Notes under the pieces: model-generated
Told to the model about the DNA's origin: nothing
Seen by the model: only the letters and a program-made list of their open reading frames with translations
Databases searched by the model: none
Part shown: positions 1 through 12,056 of the stretch, one piece after another
How positions within the stretch are numbered: the first letter of the stretch is position 1
How the letters are laid out: every line of letters begins with the position of its first letter
Program-made: the position numbers and the translations under genes
Assembly (NCBI RefSeq): GCF_000224145.3
Contig: NC_020173.2
Coordinates: 5,012,676-5,076,675, forward strand
Origin: Ciona intestinalis
Taxonomy: Eukaryota > Chordata > Ascidiacea > Phlebobranchia > Cionidae
Length of the DNA stretch: 64,000 nt
Direction: 5' to 3'

Positions 1-16
1 GAATTTTAAAGTTTAC

Positions 17-3000
17 CTTGAAATTTTGCGAAACCCAGTGTGTCCCCTCTGTAGCTCTTCAGGTATTTAATTCCATACACGATTATGGGACGTCTTAGAA
101 TATGAGCAAGTACAAAGATATGACAATGTTCTAATGCAGCACCAGGCTAGGAAGAAAAAACAATGGTGCCATTTTTAATTGTGGTAATAAACAGGTAACA
201 AAGTGAGCATGAAAATTACACAAACAGTATAACATAGCTATAATATCACTCTGTCTCTTGGGTAAAAAAAGCTATAAAAATATTTGTCTAAATATGTTTA
301 AAACCTTTGATAAATTAAATGAATATCAATAGGTTTTATCATGAAATAATGGGTTTTCGGTTATTATTTGGTGATCGTCGTCATTATTTGTTTACACAGC
401 CATTAATAGCAGGAAGCATCACTACAGTGTCATTGTTGTAGCTGTTTGAAACAGACAACCACAATATATCATTATTATGTACACTGTAATTGAAGAACCA
501 TAATTACAGTAGTTTAAGTTCTAATCACCAGATTTGCAGAACAAACACAGGGTATATTCTGTACGTCATAAAACAAAACCAAACCATATAATTATTTAAT
601 GCATCTTTAAGTGTCTGGCAAAAAATTCCAACAAAGTAGTCTGTATTTTAACCAAAGATATAGGCAGTAATATTATGGGTTGCCTATATTTCTAAAGCAA
701 CATAAGCACTAATGACGTTTATTCATTCTCACTGTGCATATTACACGGTGTCAAGGGAACTAAAGGTGATCAACAGTTTGACAAGTCGACCTCAGAAATA
801 TATTTATACATCAATTCAAATTATTGATGACAGTTGCAAATCAATGCAGATTAAACCAGCCATTTTGTAATAAGAGTACACTGTAATATTACATATGCAT
901 TATAAACATCTGAGAGAGTTTACACTGCAATTGGGATATTTTAACAATATTTTATTTTTTGTAACAATTTCACAGCAGTCATGTAATTTGAAAAAAAATC
1001 GGTATGTTTTTTATTTATGCAAACAAAAAAACTTATTATATGACAAACTGCTAAACTGCTCGATGTAATTTGACTGATAAAACACCCCTTTAAGAAGTAT
1101 GCATTAAACTTAAAGTAATAAAAGCTTAACATTAAAAGTTAAAACCAAAACTGGTGATCCAGTTAAAGCCTATTTTTTTAGTTCTAACTATATAATGTCA
1201 ATAGGCTTAAAGTATCACTAATTTAAAAATTTGAAAAAGTTAAAATAAATATGTGATTTTAGAAATTTGATCTGCAACAGAAACAATGAGGCATGACCAA
1301 CAATATGCTGGGAACTGAGAACTAGTATTCTAACATCCATACACCACTTAATATTAATTACATATTTGGTTTTAGTAAAGTACGTCACAATGAAAATGAT
1401 ATTTCCACTAAAATCACAACAGCCATACAATTTTACCAGGTGAACCAAACATGTCTCAAGTAAATTATTCATGGTGAATTTACACAATGCCCAACTCGCA
1501 TGCATGTAGAATTGTTACTACCATTCTACCAAGACTTTATATCTTCATGTGTGATTTTACCATGCCCTTGACATTCCCCAATAAACTTACTATTTATTTA
1601 ATACTAATTATAAGCCACTTCTATTTTACTGTGGCTTTACCAACCATACCAATATTCAACAATAAACCGTGTACATTTTTTAAAATCTATGCAAACATGC
1701 ACGCATTCTCAAAAACATATTCTGAGGCGACATTTTTGTAACTTACTGTCATATTTATTTCAGTGTACGTTTTCGTGCTAAATCACAGTTTTATTATAAC
1801 AACCACACATATAAAGGTCTTACACCCACCACACATACCTGCTGTGCGAGTGAGTTGATAAAAGCCCAGTCCTGTAGGCACTGTCGCTCTGTGAAAGTGA
1901 ACCCGAGTAGTTGTGCTTGATATTGCTCCCATTCCCGCCAACGACGAAAAAAACTAAAAAAATACAATTTTTGGACATTTTATTATTATATAACCTATAT
2001 ATAAATAAATATCACGCGTAACAAGCTACATTATGTTAAAGGAAAATTGTAATTAAAAACTATTTACCCCGCAGTGTGTAAAACTAAAAACAAAGAGTTT
2101 AAAAGTTACAAAAAAAGAACACATAAAACCGATATATATATATAAATTATACATTCTGGCATTTTGTTTTAATCAATTTGTCATTATTGGCCACAGCCAG
2201 CCTGTTTATGATGAATCTTATGTGACCACAGACGGTGATGTATAATTACTCATACAGTGTACCTAATGTTAGCTATGATGTGCAACAATTTTTGACAGAG
2301 TACTTTAAACGCACACCAAGGTTGTTAATTGTAATATTTCATATAATTTTGTACAGAACCAAGTGGGCATACTGTAGTATGTGTTTGATTTTAAATATAT
2401 ATTTTGTGGCTTGCTATCTTGCTATATGGAGTAATGTTTACTCATTAATCAATACGCTCGCTAATCAGCACTTAGCCTTATTTGTCGAAAGGGATTTCGC
2501 TGCTAATAGATTTTGCCGTTAAATAAAGCCACTTCCAAACATAATTAACATTAATGAAGCGTGCCACATGCTTTAATGCCATTAGACAGTAGAGACATCT
2601 GCACATGTACATGAGAGAACGCACATACACCTTGTTTACCCATCTACATATTTGCACCTTGTGAACTAGCATACATCAGGAACATACATAAATCCTGTGT
2701 ACCCAGTACAAAAAAACTTAAGTACATTAATATAACAGAAAATATATAAACCTAAGCAAAGGAGGCAATAAGCAGGGGACATAACACGAGAACACCATTC
2801 AACTAGACACTATTATTACAGCCATTACAAACATATTTCAGAGAAGTCCCTTTCAATCACCTAAAGTCTTAAATAATAAGATAGACTGTTAAACACAAAC
2901 TGTTGTTTAAGTATTACAGACTGTTGCCTGGAGTGTTGGGGCGTATATTTTCTTCATTCAACTGGATTTTTTTATGAAACAAGTTAATGCAGAGTGTTTA

Positions 3001-6000
3001 AAAAGGAGCAATATGTTGAAATGTGGTAAAGGCTTTTTAGTTCGAGAAATATATATAATATTGAAAAGTTGTAATTACAAATTCTTACAATACATATAAA
3101 ATATTGAAAACATAATACAAGCAATAAGTTAAAATGTAATCACAGTTCACCATTGTGTCATGTAATAAAACTTTTTCATTTAACTGTCATACCTTGTTGC
3201 GCAATCCTGCAAACTCTCAGACATTGCAGAACGTAAGACATTGTCGCGGTCGAACACCCCCCATGTTGCTTGTAGCACAGAGTCAAGCAAACAGTCGCCT
3301 GCCGAGCGATTCCAGAGTGCATAGAGCCGGCTGTTGCAGTCGCCAGTGTGCATGAGGGAAGGGGACCAGTTAATAGCACATTCCTCTTCCAGTTCTACAA
3401 GAAAATTAGTAACATTTTAAAGCCTCTATATGGTAATGCACACATACTGTATCAAAAAATCCCAAAAACATAATTAAGCTTTTGTATTAAATCTCCCGTA
3501 TAATCAGGCCTACATCAATACTGATATATTTACATAAACTAAGAATTTAAATATATATATATGGTGTTTTTCATTAAATAATAGAATTTTTAACAATAGT
3601 CAGTCATATAGATATACTATTTCCATTTCCATAAAGTGTAGGGTGAATAGGTTCCTCGTATCCCATATAGTGTTCTATAAAGTACCAAAACTCAATGTAT
3701 TAAAACTTAAGGTATCGGGTTCACCGGATTTGAATATACCCAGGTGACATGCCTGATGCCCACATCTCTTGTATTGTTTGTCATGTACGCCCACGTAACA
3801 CTGTATTTCTATTAAATAAACTTACATAGACATTGTACATGAACCTACCTTTCTGAACATTTTGATCCAGCAGTTCATTAAACAGAAGTTTTTGTATAGT
3901 TGGAGGTAAATCACATATTTCTAGGACAAATGTAGGAAATTACAGACAGTGTGATACGATAAGTACAACAATTAAAGCAGTATAATATAATATATAATTT
4001 CTACAAAATTGATTCCAGTTCACACATAACTTTTATAACCTTTTTTTTTCCAGTAAATCATATTTTTTCTTTATGATATCATTTTTTTTCTTATTAAATT
4101 TTTTAGTAAATCCAATGTTTAAGTCAATTTTAAAGCATTGCTAAAAGGCTTAACATAACACTTAAGTGCAAGCAGTCAATATTTCCAAATTTTGTTTACA
4201 TTATGCTTACCTATAGGGAGCTGAAAAGTGGTGAATTCTGAGAGAAATCTGCAATGAAAATCTCCTTTCCGAGTTCGTAGGCTTGCCATAATCTCACGTC
4301 GAATAAGATCAGCGATTTGTGGGCTAAGATGGGCTGGATTGCGTTTAAACCCCCTTGGTGCAATCTAATTTTAGACCGGATAATAAAATTTAGCATATCA
4401 GTTAAATGAGCGGTGAATTAAGCCTCTTACTTTTAACCATGTGGTCATTATAAGTTAAGGTATTGATTTTGGCTCAGCTTAAAATGAACTTGCCTCTGGG
4501 TTAAGAAGGAGAGCTAGAATCCCGTGTCTTTGAAACCTAATGGCAAGGTGTACTAGTGTGTGACCGACATCAAACGCAGAAGGTCGGTTGAGTAAATTGA
4601 CTTCATCTAAAGTCAATGTACGAGCAATATTTCCACCATTTGCTAAGTAAGCATCGACTGCTTCTGCATTTTCTTCAACCACTCCTGTGAAAGATATTTT
4701 TATGATTATGGGGGGACTAATAGCGCCCTAATAAACCACTGGTGTTGTACAGTAAAGGTGGAGCAACCATGTACATTTACCTGACTTTACCAGGGTTTAA
4801 AGAAGGTAATGAACAAGTTGTGTAAACTGTAAATGCAGTTTGTACATCTGGTATTGGTTTAGAAATAAGAGTATTAAAAAAATCAATTATAAAGCTGATT
4901 ACACAAAATCTGCATGTAGGTAAAGTAATGCTATACAATGCTACCACAAATTCACCATTTACACAGGAAGAGTGTTGCTTAGTGATGGAAATTATTAATT
5001 AACTTAACACCGGGTACCATGTGGTAACAGTAACACACAAACTATTATTAAACAGCACTTGAATATATAAGTATTGAAACAACTATAGCTTTGAAGTTTT
5101 ATGAACTATATGGGGTGATTAACTCATTAATTGCATTTCCTGTTAATGCTATGCTACCAAGAAAACTACGCTTACCGATGCATGCCTTTAGAAACAGCCA
5201 GTTTTGGTTGCGCGATCTTGTTTTCATTGAACGGTTGTCAAGAATTTCAAGTCGTGATGAAGGCAAGTGGCTTGATGACATACTGCGTGATAAGTTACCA
5301 CCACAAGCAGTGCCACGCTGACCATTGTTGGTAATAGATCGCGATGAGCAAGCCTAAGATAGTATTTTAAAGTTACTACAACGTAAATACATAATACCCT
5401 ACTGCACTTAAATATTTGATTATTTGTTATCAAGTTGTTTACAAAAGGTTACGATGCCATCCTGTACATTATACAGAACACTGTTTAAAATATTCTTATG
5501 TTATCAGGTTGTTATTGTTAACAAAAGATTTTGTAGGAAACTTGTAAACAATGCTACTGTATATAAGCTTTGACTGTTGGTTAAGGTTAAATTTTAGGAT
5601 AAACATAGTTTGCACTCTGAATAAGAAGTACACAATAAAATTTACAATTAGACTATGAAAGTGAAATACAAATTAAATGTTTAGTAAAAAACATTAAAAC
5701 AGCTAGGTTCAAAGTTATGTCATATTATATATTTTGCTAAAATATACCAGACACTTTTCTAGCTTATATCTTTGTCAGTGAGATTTATACTAGTGAATAA
5801 TCTGAAGATTATGAAAAACACGAGACCAAAAAAGGCAGAACAGTACAGGTTAATGGTTAGCAAAAGAAGTAGTGGGAGAATATTCAATAAGCATTGGATG
5901 TGTGATTCCATTACAGTGCAACCGCTATTTAATAAAAGAATATAAATATAATAAAACAGGTATATACCTGATTATCTTGATTTTGTCTTCTTTGTCTCCG

Positions 6001-6933
6001 ACTTCTGGACTTTGGGGTGGCTTGAGCTTGTTGTTCCTCTCGTGGTGAATGTGAGTTACTACTTGACGAACTGGAGGACCTGGACCTTATGTTTTCTAAA
6101 AGGTGGTCACTGTTTATTGGTAGCTTCTCCGGAGAATATTTTTCTTGGTCTCCCTTTTCAGATGAGACTTCAATTTCAGGTAAAGAGTCAGAGCATGAGG
6201 TTGTGCTTGCTTGTGTAGTTTCAAGAAGATAGTTGGAAGAGGTGCAAGGTTGGGATGACAAGGTTTGTACCTCAGTGTGTAAAGAAACATTTTCTATATC
6301 ACTTACAATTCTGGCATTGCTCAAAGGTTGAGGATTCTGACACATAACGCACATTTTCGAAGAGCACCAGTTTATATATGTGCAGACTGCGCAAGTCCAT
6401 TTGCGGTTTTTAGTATTGTTGTCTTCTGTAGCTGCCTCAGAATTGGAAGCAGTGGCTCCCTTTGCACTAGCACCACTAGGGGAAGTGCTATCTTTAGATG
6501 TTCGGCATTTAGAACACAATGTATGCTGAGGAGAGTTTATGAATGTGCAAGCTCCACAGAACCATGGTTGTTCTGCCAGATCTGTATTGACATTTATGTC
6601 ATTTCTCTTCTTGGATGATTCTTCCTCTACAAATTTTGCTAATTCCGAAGAACTTCCAGTTTCTTCCTTTTTAACATCCTCTGTTGAGTTGCTTTTATGT
6701 TTCCCAGGTTTTCGTAAAGCATCAGAAGGACAAATAATTAACTGATGTTCGTTATCTTTTGTGTCAGAGAAGTCAGAAAAGCTCTCAATGAGTAAACCTG
6801 CATCTTGATTTGGAGGAGGGGGACGGATAACCTCTGGGACTCTTGGAAACAAACAAACAGAACACTTAGAAGAAGCTGAGTAATTATCGTACGTACATGA
6901 AGGGCAAGACCATCGTTTTTCTGTTTTACTCAT
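17..6933 (-). CDS. ZRANB1: ZRANB1/Trabid K29/K33/K63 deubiquitinase (3' end outside window)
   Basis: Cytoplasmic OTU-family deubiquitinase linked to Wnt and ubiquitin signalling. Eight coding exons fit in frame (reverse strand): 6933-5968, 5317-5176, 4684-4494, 4364-4211, 3920-3849, 3394-3193, 1953-1839, 146-17, giving about 657 residues. The first exon carries three NZF fingers (WSCPSCTYDN, WFCGACTFIN, WTCAVCTYIN with following CxxC). Exons 2-3 encode the ankyrin-like ubiquitin-binding domain (RLLNRPSAFDVG-like LLNRPSAFDVGHTLVHLA). Exon 6 holds the catalytic cysteine in SAGDCLLDSV (about Cys543). The last visible exon has IFVLAHILRRPIIVYG; the catalytic histidine and C-terminus lie beyond the left edge. 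The start matches the human MS..KW start and has an acceptor-like TTTTTCAG at 6941, so a 5'UTR intron or spliced-leader addition is possible. Intron 3 appears to use a GC donor. Confidence 0.95.
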
Positions 6934-7374
6934 ATTAACCTGAAAAATAACTATATAGGATATAATACTACTAGCATTAGTTAGTTAAATTAGTTGTAAC
7001 TTTAGTTTTATAGTTTTCTAATGATATGCTATTATTTAATAATAAACAGATTAACACCAAAGCGACTGCAATACATTGCTACAGATATAGACTGAAATTG
7101 ACAACAGATTGCGTCATGCAAATATAGAATAGTATATTGAATATAACACTGATGGCAACTGAGAATTTATTCGCGCAAAACTGGTCCTTTCTGGCTAAAC
7201 ACATAAAATACGCTTATAACTAAACCTAAACAACAAATATAACGTTGTGTTCGTTTACACAGACCGGCTACGAATAATCCTTGCATCGTCATCCAGCAAA
7301 ACGAGATCCTCTTCGCCTCGCTGTATTTGTTTGTCCTTCACTCCCTTGTGACCAGCTGATTACTCTTGTTATTG

Positions 7375-7382
7375 TGACGTCA
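7375..7382. promoter_or_regulatory. CRE palindrome TGACGTCA
   Basis: A perfect TGACGTCA palindrome, the CREB/ATF site consensus, sits about 440 bp upstream of the ZRANB1 start codon in the likely promoter. Function is inferred only from the motif and its position. Confidence 0.4.
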
Positions 7383-7689
7383 CGGCATGTCACGCTTCAG
7401 TGAGTTATTTAAATCGAACACGGTGGAAAAAAGATTTTTAATAGTGGCAAATTTTAACGATGGTATTACGAATGATTTTAAGTTGAATAAATCGTTTCAT
7501 TAGTGGTAGAGTAAAACAAAGGGCGATTACCAGGTATAACGGTTCTAAACAGGTTTAATTTTGAGTAACAAGAGAGCTGAACTATAATGAATAAGGACGT
7601 AATGAAATTTTGACAAAGACAAAAATACATTTTATAGATCTATACGAAAGGATATGCGTAGAATTAAGTGGTATAAATCATATAGAATG

Positions 7690-7812
7690 TCTAGTAAAGT
7701 GGGGTAAGATAGGACATCTTTTCAACTTATTTTCTCGACCCATTTGGTAGTAAAAAAAACATTCACAATACTATAAAACCACATCGTCACGACTCCAATA
7801 GACCCCCCACCC
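7690..7812 (-). repeat. MITE-like family B copy, truncated
   Basis: The segment resembles the left two thirds of the element at 47502-47694: the end motif AGTGGGGTAAGATAGGACA, the internal CCATTTGGTAGTAAA..ACATTC, and CACGACTCCAATAGACC. The second terminal repeat is missing. Confidence 0.6.
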
Positions 7813-8602
7813 TACTATTTAGATCCCATGTTGAAATTATGGGTTCTGCTCAATTTAAAGGCAAAGAAATAAACAGTAATAGGAGAAACTCCTGAAACAA
7901 AGACCACTTAATGAGTAACTTTAATTTAAATAAACCAATAGCCTATTTGTCCCTTTAAATACGAAGACCAATTTTTTTGAATTGAATGTCCAACCACAAG
8001 GAATTGAAGACAACAACAGCTCCGCATGTTCCAATTAAAATGAAAGTCACTATGTTAATTGGAACCGCGATACTCTTATCGTATCTTCACACAATATAAT
8101 AACGTCCGGATGTTACGCACCGCATCGACCGGCAGGAAACTGCGTCAGGTTGCTACAAAGCTCATTGCCAGTGATCTAAAACCGAGCGTAGCTGATATAG
8201 TGATCGAAATATCTAGCGTATAGCATCACTGGCAAACGACGTGACATGTATAACCACTAATCGCACCGAACGCAGGGTCATGGCAATGATGTGACCCGTA
8301 TCGACGTCGTAGCCTACAGCGTAGTTGTGACGTGGCCAACGTCCCAACCGCGCCACATGACGTTTGTATAAAAGGAATAATATATAAATACAAAACCTAT
8401 AAAACAAATGCGGACTCTGGCTAGCATGTAGCCTATTGTAAATGTAAACCAACGTCACAGTTTACTTGTTAAAAAATAAAACTTTGTATAGAAATAAAAT
8501 CAAAATTTTATTTATTTTGAATATTGTTTTTACAAGTACAGATTTAAAACATAAAATGGTATAAGATTAAAATGATCTGTACGAAAAGCAAAACTAAAAG
8601 GG

Positions 8603-8674
8603 TTCCTACACCGGGAATCGAACCCGGGCCGCCTGGGTGAAAGCCAGGAATCCTAACCACTAGACCATGTAGGA
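8603..8674 (-). tRNA. tRNA-Glu(UUC)
   Basis: A 72-nt cloverleaf read on the reverse strand. The acceptor stem TCCTACA pairs with TGTAGGA, with discriminator A at 8603. The D arm has GGTCTAGTGGTTAGGA (A box) and the T arm GGTTCGATTCC (B box). The anticodon stem CCTGG/CCAGG encloses loop CTTTCAC, giving anticodon TTC at 8639-8641. CCA is not encoded, as usual in animals. No intron. Sequence closely follows metazoan tRNA-Glu. Confidence 0.97.
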
Positions 8675-9013
8675 GACACTAAAAACGTGACGAAAATAGA
8701 GCTAGTATATGAATAAATGTAAAGGCGGAAAAATTAAAAATACTTTAAAAAGTTAAAGAGTTGTTTCATTATTTAGACTTTTTTTTTATTTCTTACTTTT
8801 CAGATAACTTTTAAGTACTTTTAAAGTGTTTTACAGTGTTCTTTTTTTAATAAAACGGGGACAAATAAATTTAGGACTACCGACTCAACAGCGCACGTGG
8901 GCACGTTTCCATACTCTCTTGCTGTTTCGTTCTTTTCGAAATTGTTTTGACCAAAGGCTCACCGCTGTTCTTGAGGTCAAGATTACGTCGGCCAAACACA
9001 AAATTTATTTAAC

Positions 9014-9627
9014 ATGAGTGCTTACAAAGACGCCGGAAAGGTCCCACAGGGCGAGCAAGAAGTACAGATCCATAAAATCCGGATAACGCTGACTTCTCGC
9101 AACGTCCAGAGCTTGGAGAAGGTTAGTAAATGCATGAAGCCATGTAGCTTACCGATAAATGCTAAAATATGTATAATTATTTTCGCGAGAGCGCTATTTA
9201 ATCATATTTTAGGTTTTTCTAGGCCTGGTAAAGTATCAATGTTCAAACCCCTGCATGTTATGTGCATCACAGTGCATTGTGATATACATTTGTGTAAGAT
9301 AAAGAAGATGTACCAAACTGAAAACCACATATGCTTCATTGTGTTTTTAATTTCTATTGCACTTTTAAGGTATGCAGTGACCTTATCAAAGGGGCAAAAG
9401 ACAAGCAACTGCGTGTCAAGGGACCAGTTCGCATGCCCACCAAGGTTCTTCGCATTACTTGTCGTAAAACACCGTGTGGTGAAGGTTCCAAGACTTGGGA
9501 TCGATATCAGATGAGGATCCACAAGCGATTGATTGATCTTCACAGTCCATCAGAAGTTGTGAAGCAAATTACATCCATCAGCATTGAACCTGGTGTAGAG
9601 GTTGAAGTCACAATTGCTGATGTTTAG
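9014..9627 (+). CDS. RPS20: 40S ribosomal protein S20 (uS10)
   Basis: Small-subunit ribosomal protein uS10. Two exons: 9014-9121 and 9370-9627, joined as [16 protein letters not shown], giving 121 residues against 119 in human. The highly conserved C-terminal half is plain: [34 protein letters not shown] and [14 protein letters not shown]. The start ATG follows AATTTATTTAAC and gives MSAYKDAGK, close to the human start. A polyadenylation signal AATAAA lies at 9642-9647, 15 nt after the stop. Its 3' end converges on the reverse-strand RNF180-like gene 240 bp away. I saw no convincing snoRNA in the 248-nt intron. Confidence 0.97.
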
Positions 9628-9641
9628 ATCCCTAAGTCGAT

Positions 9642-9647
9642 AATAAA
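9642..9647 (+). terminator. RPS20 polyadenylation signal
   Basis: AATAAA 15 nt after the RPS20 stop codon, followed by the short spacing expected before a cleavage site. Confidence 0.7.
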
Positions 9648-9869
9648 AGCACCAAGCTATAGATGTGTGTTGATTTTAATAACAAGTACTCTACTATTCA
9701 AGTTCTTATTCAGTATATAGTAGTGTGGGGGGGAGGGGGTGGAAAAGGGACACTTATAGTTAAACAGTTATTATCTTTGTAGTCCATATTTGGTCTGTCG
9801 ACAATAGTGATTGAATATATAAAAAGGACTCCCACCCTAAACCATTTGTCAGTGAGAGGGTGCATTGTA

Positions 9870-10741
9870 CTAAATAGAAGCCTCCAATTCAAATAAATTT
9901 GCTTCAATTTCTGTTGTTACGCTCTCAGTGGGCATTGTATCATCAATCATTGTAAGTTGTGGAATAAGTTCAGATCTCTTTGTTGCGATGATTTTCGGTT
10001 GAAACCCAATGTCTACTTTTGATTTCTGTAACCAAACAGGCGGAACAACAAACTTTTGACAAGTACATTTTTGTTGCTGAATGAAATTAAATGATCCGAG
10101 CCTTCCATTGCAACTTGGGCAATGTAACTTTCCTATCTTCCAGTCGCCCTATTAGATAAAGAATGAATATTACTTGTTTTATTCTAACATGGCCGGAAAA
10201 CCACAATTGTTATAACAGGAGTCAAACCACGTGTCAGCTTACAAGTTAACATGTGGGGACTTTTTAAGTATGGCTGATAACTTGGACAACCAATTAGTGA
10301 CCATTGGGCTGAAAGAACACATTCGCCAACAATGATAGCAGAGACACAGACATATGAGCCTTGTTCTTAAACCCATTACCTCTGGGTTAGAGGAATGCTA
10401 TACCTATAGTGCTAACCAATTTGCCATGACATATGTGGAAGTTAAATAAAAAATTAGGAACATTGTTTTAAATTTTATTGCTTACCTTATCAATTGCATC
10501 ATTTACCCAAAGTGGTGAGCTGTCATAGTTTAAAAACCATACTTGATTGTTGTTGTCTGGGCATACCGCACTCTCCCCTAAAACTCAGTAGACGTAAATA
10601 CACAATAAACAATATTTTTATTAAATGTTATGACACGATGATGATATTGTATTATTTACCTTGCAATTCGCTTCCGTGTGCATCGATTAAACAGTTGTAA
10701 TCTACCAAGAAGCCTCGGCATTTTCTGCACTTAATTTTCAT
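9870..10741 (-). CDS. RNF180-like zinc-binding protein without RING
   Basis: Three exons on the reverse strand (10741-10660, 10577-10486, 10148-9870) join in frame to 150 residues. An in-frame TAA lies upstream of the ATG. Paired cysteines run CRKC near residue 5, a VCPDNNN..VWFLN segment, then GKLHCPSCNGRLGSFNF and CTCQKFVVPPVWL. This order resembles the N-terminal region of RNF180/Rines (WKCRKC ... [20 protein letters not shown] ... CSCG) and, more distantly, the C-terminal zinc region of DUSP12. There is no RING, phosphatase or membrane segment, so the protein would be a free-standing version of this zinc module. Its partner or substrate is unknown. Exon 2 to 3 intron contains a SINE-like element. 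Family assignment is from remembered sequences and is moderately sure; the gene model is well supported by frame. Confidence 0.75.
10165..10440 (-). repeat. tRNA-derived SINE-like element (family A)
   Basis: In the intron of the RNF180-like gene. Read on the reverse strand it begins with a tRNA-like head: TGGCAAATTGGTTAGC resembles an A box, then an anticodon-arm-like CTCTAACCCAGAGG and GGGTTTAAGAAC resembling a B box. The body (+ strand ACATGGCCGG..., CAGCTTACAAGTTAACATG) is shared with many other copies in the window. Ends are approximate. Confidence 0.65.
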
Positions 10742-11199
10742 AACTCGTCTAATTTACACGCACACCCAACAGACCAACAGTGGTCGGAAGCTATAGTGAC
10801 CATATTCCCGGATCAACCTGGCACGGGCCAAGTACCAACCTGGCACGTTCTCGGAGATATAACAACCTGGCTTGCAAAAGCGTCAGGTAGAAAGTAAAGA
10901 TTTATGATATAACGATACAAAGTATACGAACAAACAAATACAATTACTGTAACCGGAGGTATAGAACCGTGTAATTTCTTGCAAGTCAAAACCCTAAATA
11001 ACATAGACTTGGAAACGGCAACCGACAACTCCTGGATAACCAATTCTAGGAGCGCACGAAGTAAACTGCAGCTCCTCTGCAATTAGCTCATAAGCAATAT
11101 TAGATATCAACATCGGGTGTCTAAACCTTCTGTGATAAAAAAATGCGGTAGGCCTACTCGATAGTAATTAACGGCGACCAACTAGTCGGCCCTTTCTAT

Positions 11200-11328
11200 T
11201 TGAACTATTAAACAATAGTGTATGGGTGTCGTGAGAATACGGTTTTTACAATTTTCTCAATGTTGTTTGTTTATAACCAAATAGAATGAAAAGGTGTCTC
11301 ATCTTTCCTCAGCCTACTATACATAGCT
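11200..11328 (+). repeat. MITE-like family B fragment
   Basis: Shares AACAATAGTGTATGGGTGTC-type interior, GAATACGGTTTT, TTGTTTATAACCAAAT and the end motif AAAAGGTGTCTCATCTTTCC..CCTACTATA with the other copies. Confidence 0.6.
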
Positions 11329-11694
11329 TGTATGTAATCAGATTCTCTCAGTATTACACGTTCTATGGTATAAGTTTATAACTTTTAAGAGTTCAATATT
11401 GCCTAATTGTTCGCTATTGCGTGAGTGTTCCCTATTAATTGCCCAGAAGTTCGCTACGAACTATAGTCGAATTTAAAATTTATCATACATATACAATAAA
11501 TCGGTACTTACGTGTTACTTCAGATGTGCATGTCAACATTTAAACACAGAAAGAACTTCTATCCAACAGCAAGTAGCCTATACTTGATAAATCGTACGTG
11601 TAAAAAATCGCGTCAGGTAGAAGACTAGGTACATGATAAATATGTGTTGTCACGCTACAAAAGAATAAGTTTGGATGCAACTGCCACTTTTAAT

Positions 11695-11800
11695 TGACGC
11701 TCTATCCATAGGGTGTTTTGACAACTGTTGCTTTGCCCTTCTCTTCGTTCTTTAAATACCACGATCTTCGCCCTTGTTTTCGAAGAGATAAATAAATAAG
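11695..11800 (+). repeat. Dispersed repeat family G, copy 1
   Basis: Shares a run of matching blocks with 47150-47265: GACAACTGTTG / ACAACTGTTG, TTCGTTCTTTAAATA, TCTTCGC and GTTTTCGAAGAGATAAATAAA. Two copies in one window point to a dispersed element of unknown class. Confidence 0.6.
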
Positions 11801-12056
11801 TATGTTATTTATGTCAGTACTGATATACACGGAGTGTTAAGAATACATTTTACTGTACTTATCTGTAAAATCCCTGTCATATTTGTTCGAAAACACGTAA
11901 AATACTAAAGAATATTGTGAATTTTAAAAATAAAAGAAGATTGCACCTGGTTAGTTATTACGTTACGGGTTTTTTAACAAAAGAATTATTAAATTTTTAA
12001 AAGGCTGTATCGTATGATAAAGTATATACATTTAAAAGGCAACAACGGTGAAAGTA

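Larger units (their letters stand above)
6934..8602. other. ZRANB1 upstream region, no gene seen
   Basis: This stretch lies between the ZRANB1 start and the tRNA. It contains a consensus CRE palindrome at 7375, a MITE-like repeat at 7690-7812, and a relatively GC-rich block around 8100-8460 whose open frames show no recognisable protein. The ZRANB1 promoter and any untranslated first exon should be here. Confidence 0.5.
10742..12056. other. Intergenic, no gene seen; short local repeats
   Basis: No convincing exon. CAACCTGGC occurs three times between 10815 and 10875. GCGTCAGGTAGAA occurs near 10884 and again near 11611, each followed by similar AT-rich sequence. A family B MITE-like fragment is at 11200-11328, and a family G repeat at 11695-11800. 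The region should contain the promoter of the RNF180-like gene on its left side and the VMAC-like 3'UTR on its right. Confidence 0.5.

Noticed and set aside
5091-5334. Forward open frames of 67-76 codons near 5.2 kb
   Set aside because: They are antisense to ZRANB1 exon 2, whose reverse-strand peptide matches the family.
9122-9369. Possible snoRNA in the RPS20 intron
   Set aside because: RPS20 introns host snoRNAs in mammals, but I found no convincing C box/D box pair with a closing stem here; the best CTGA lacks a proper upstream RTGATGA.
10813-11082. 89-codon reverse open frame with hydrophobic stretches
   Set aside because: Overlaps the CAACCTGGC repeats; hydrophobicity is expected from AT-rich DNA and no splice-linked partner was found.
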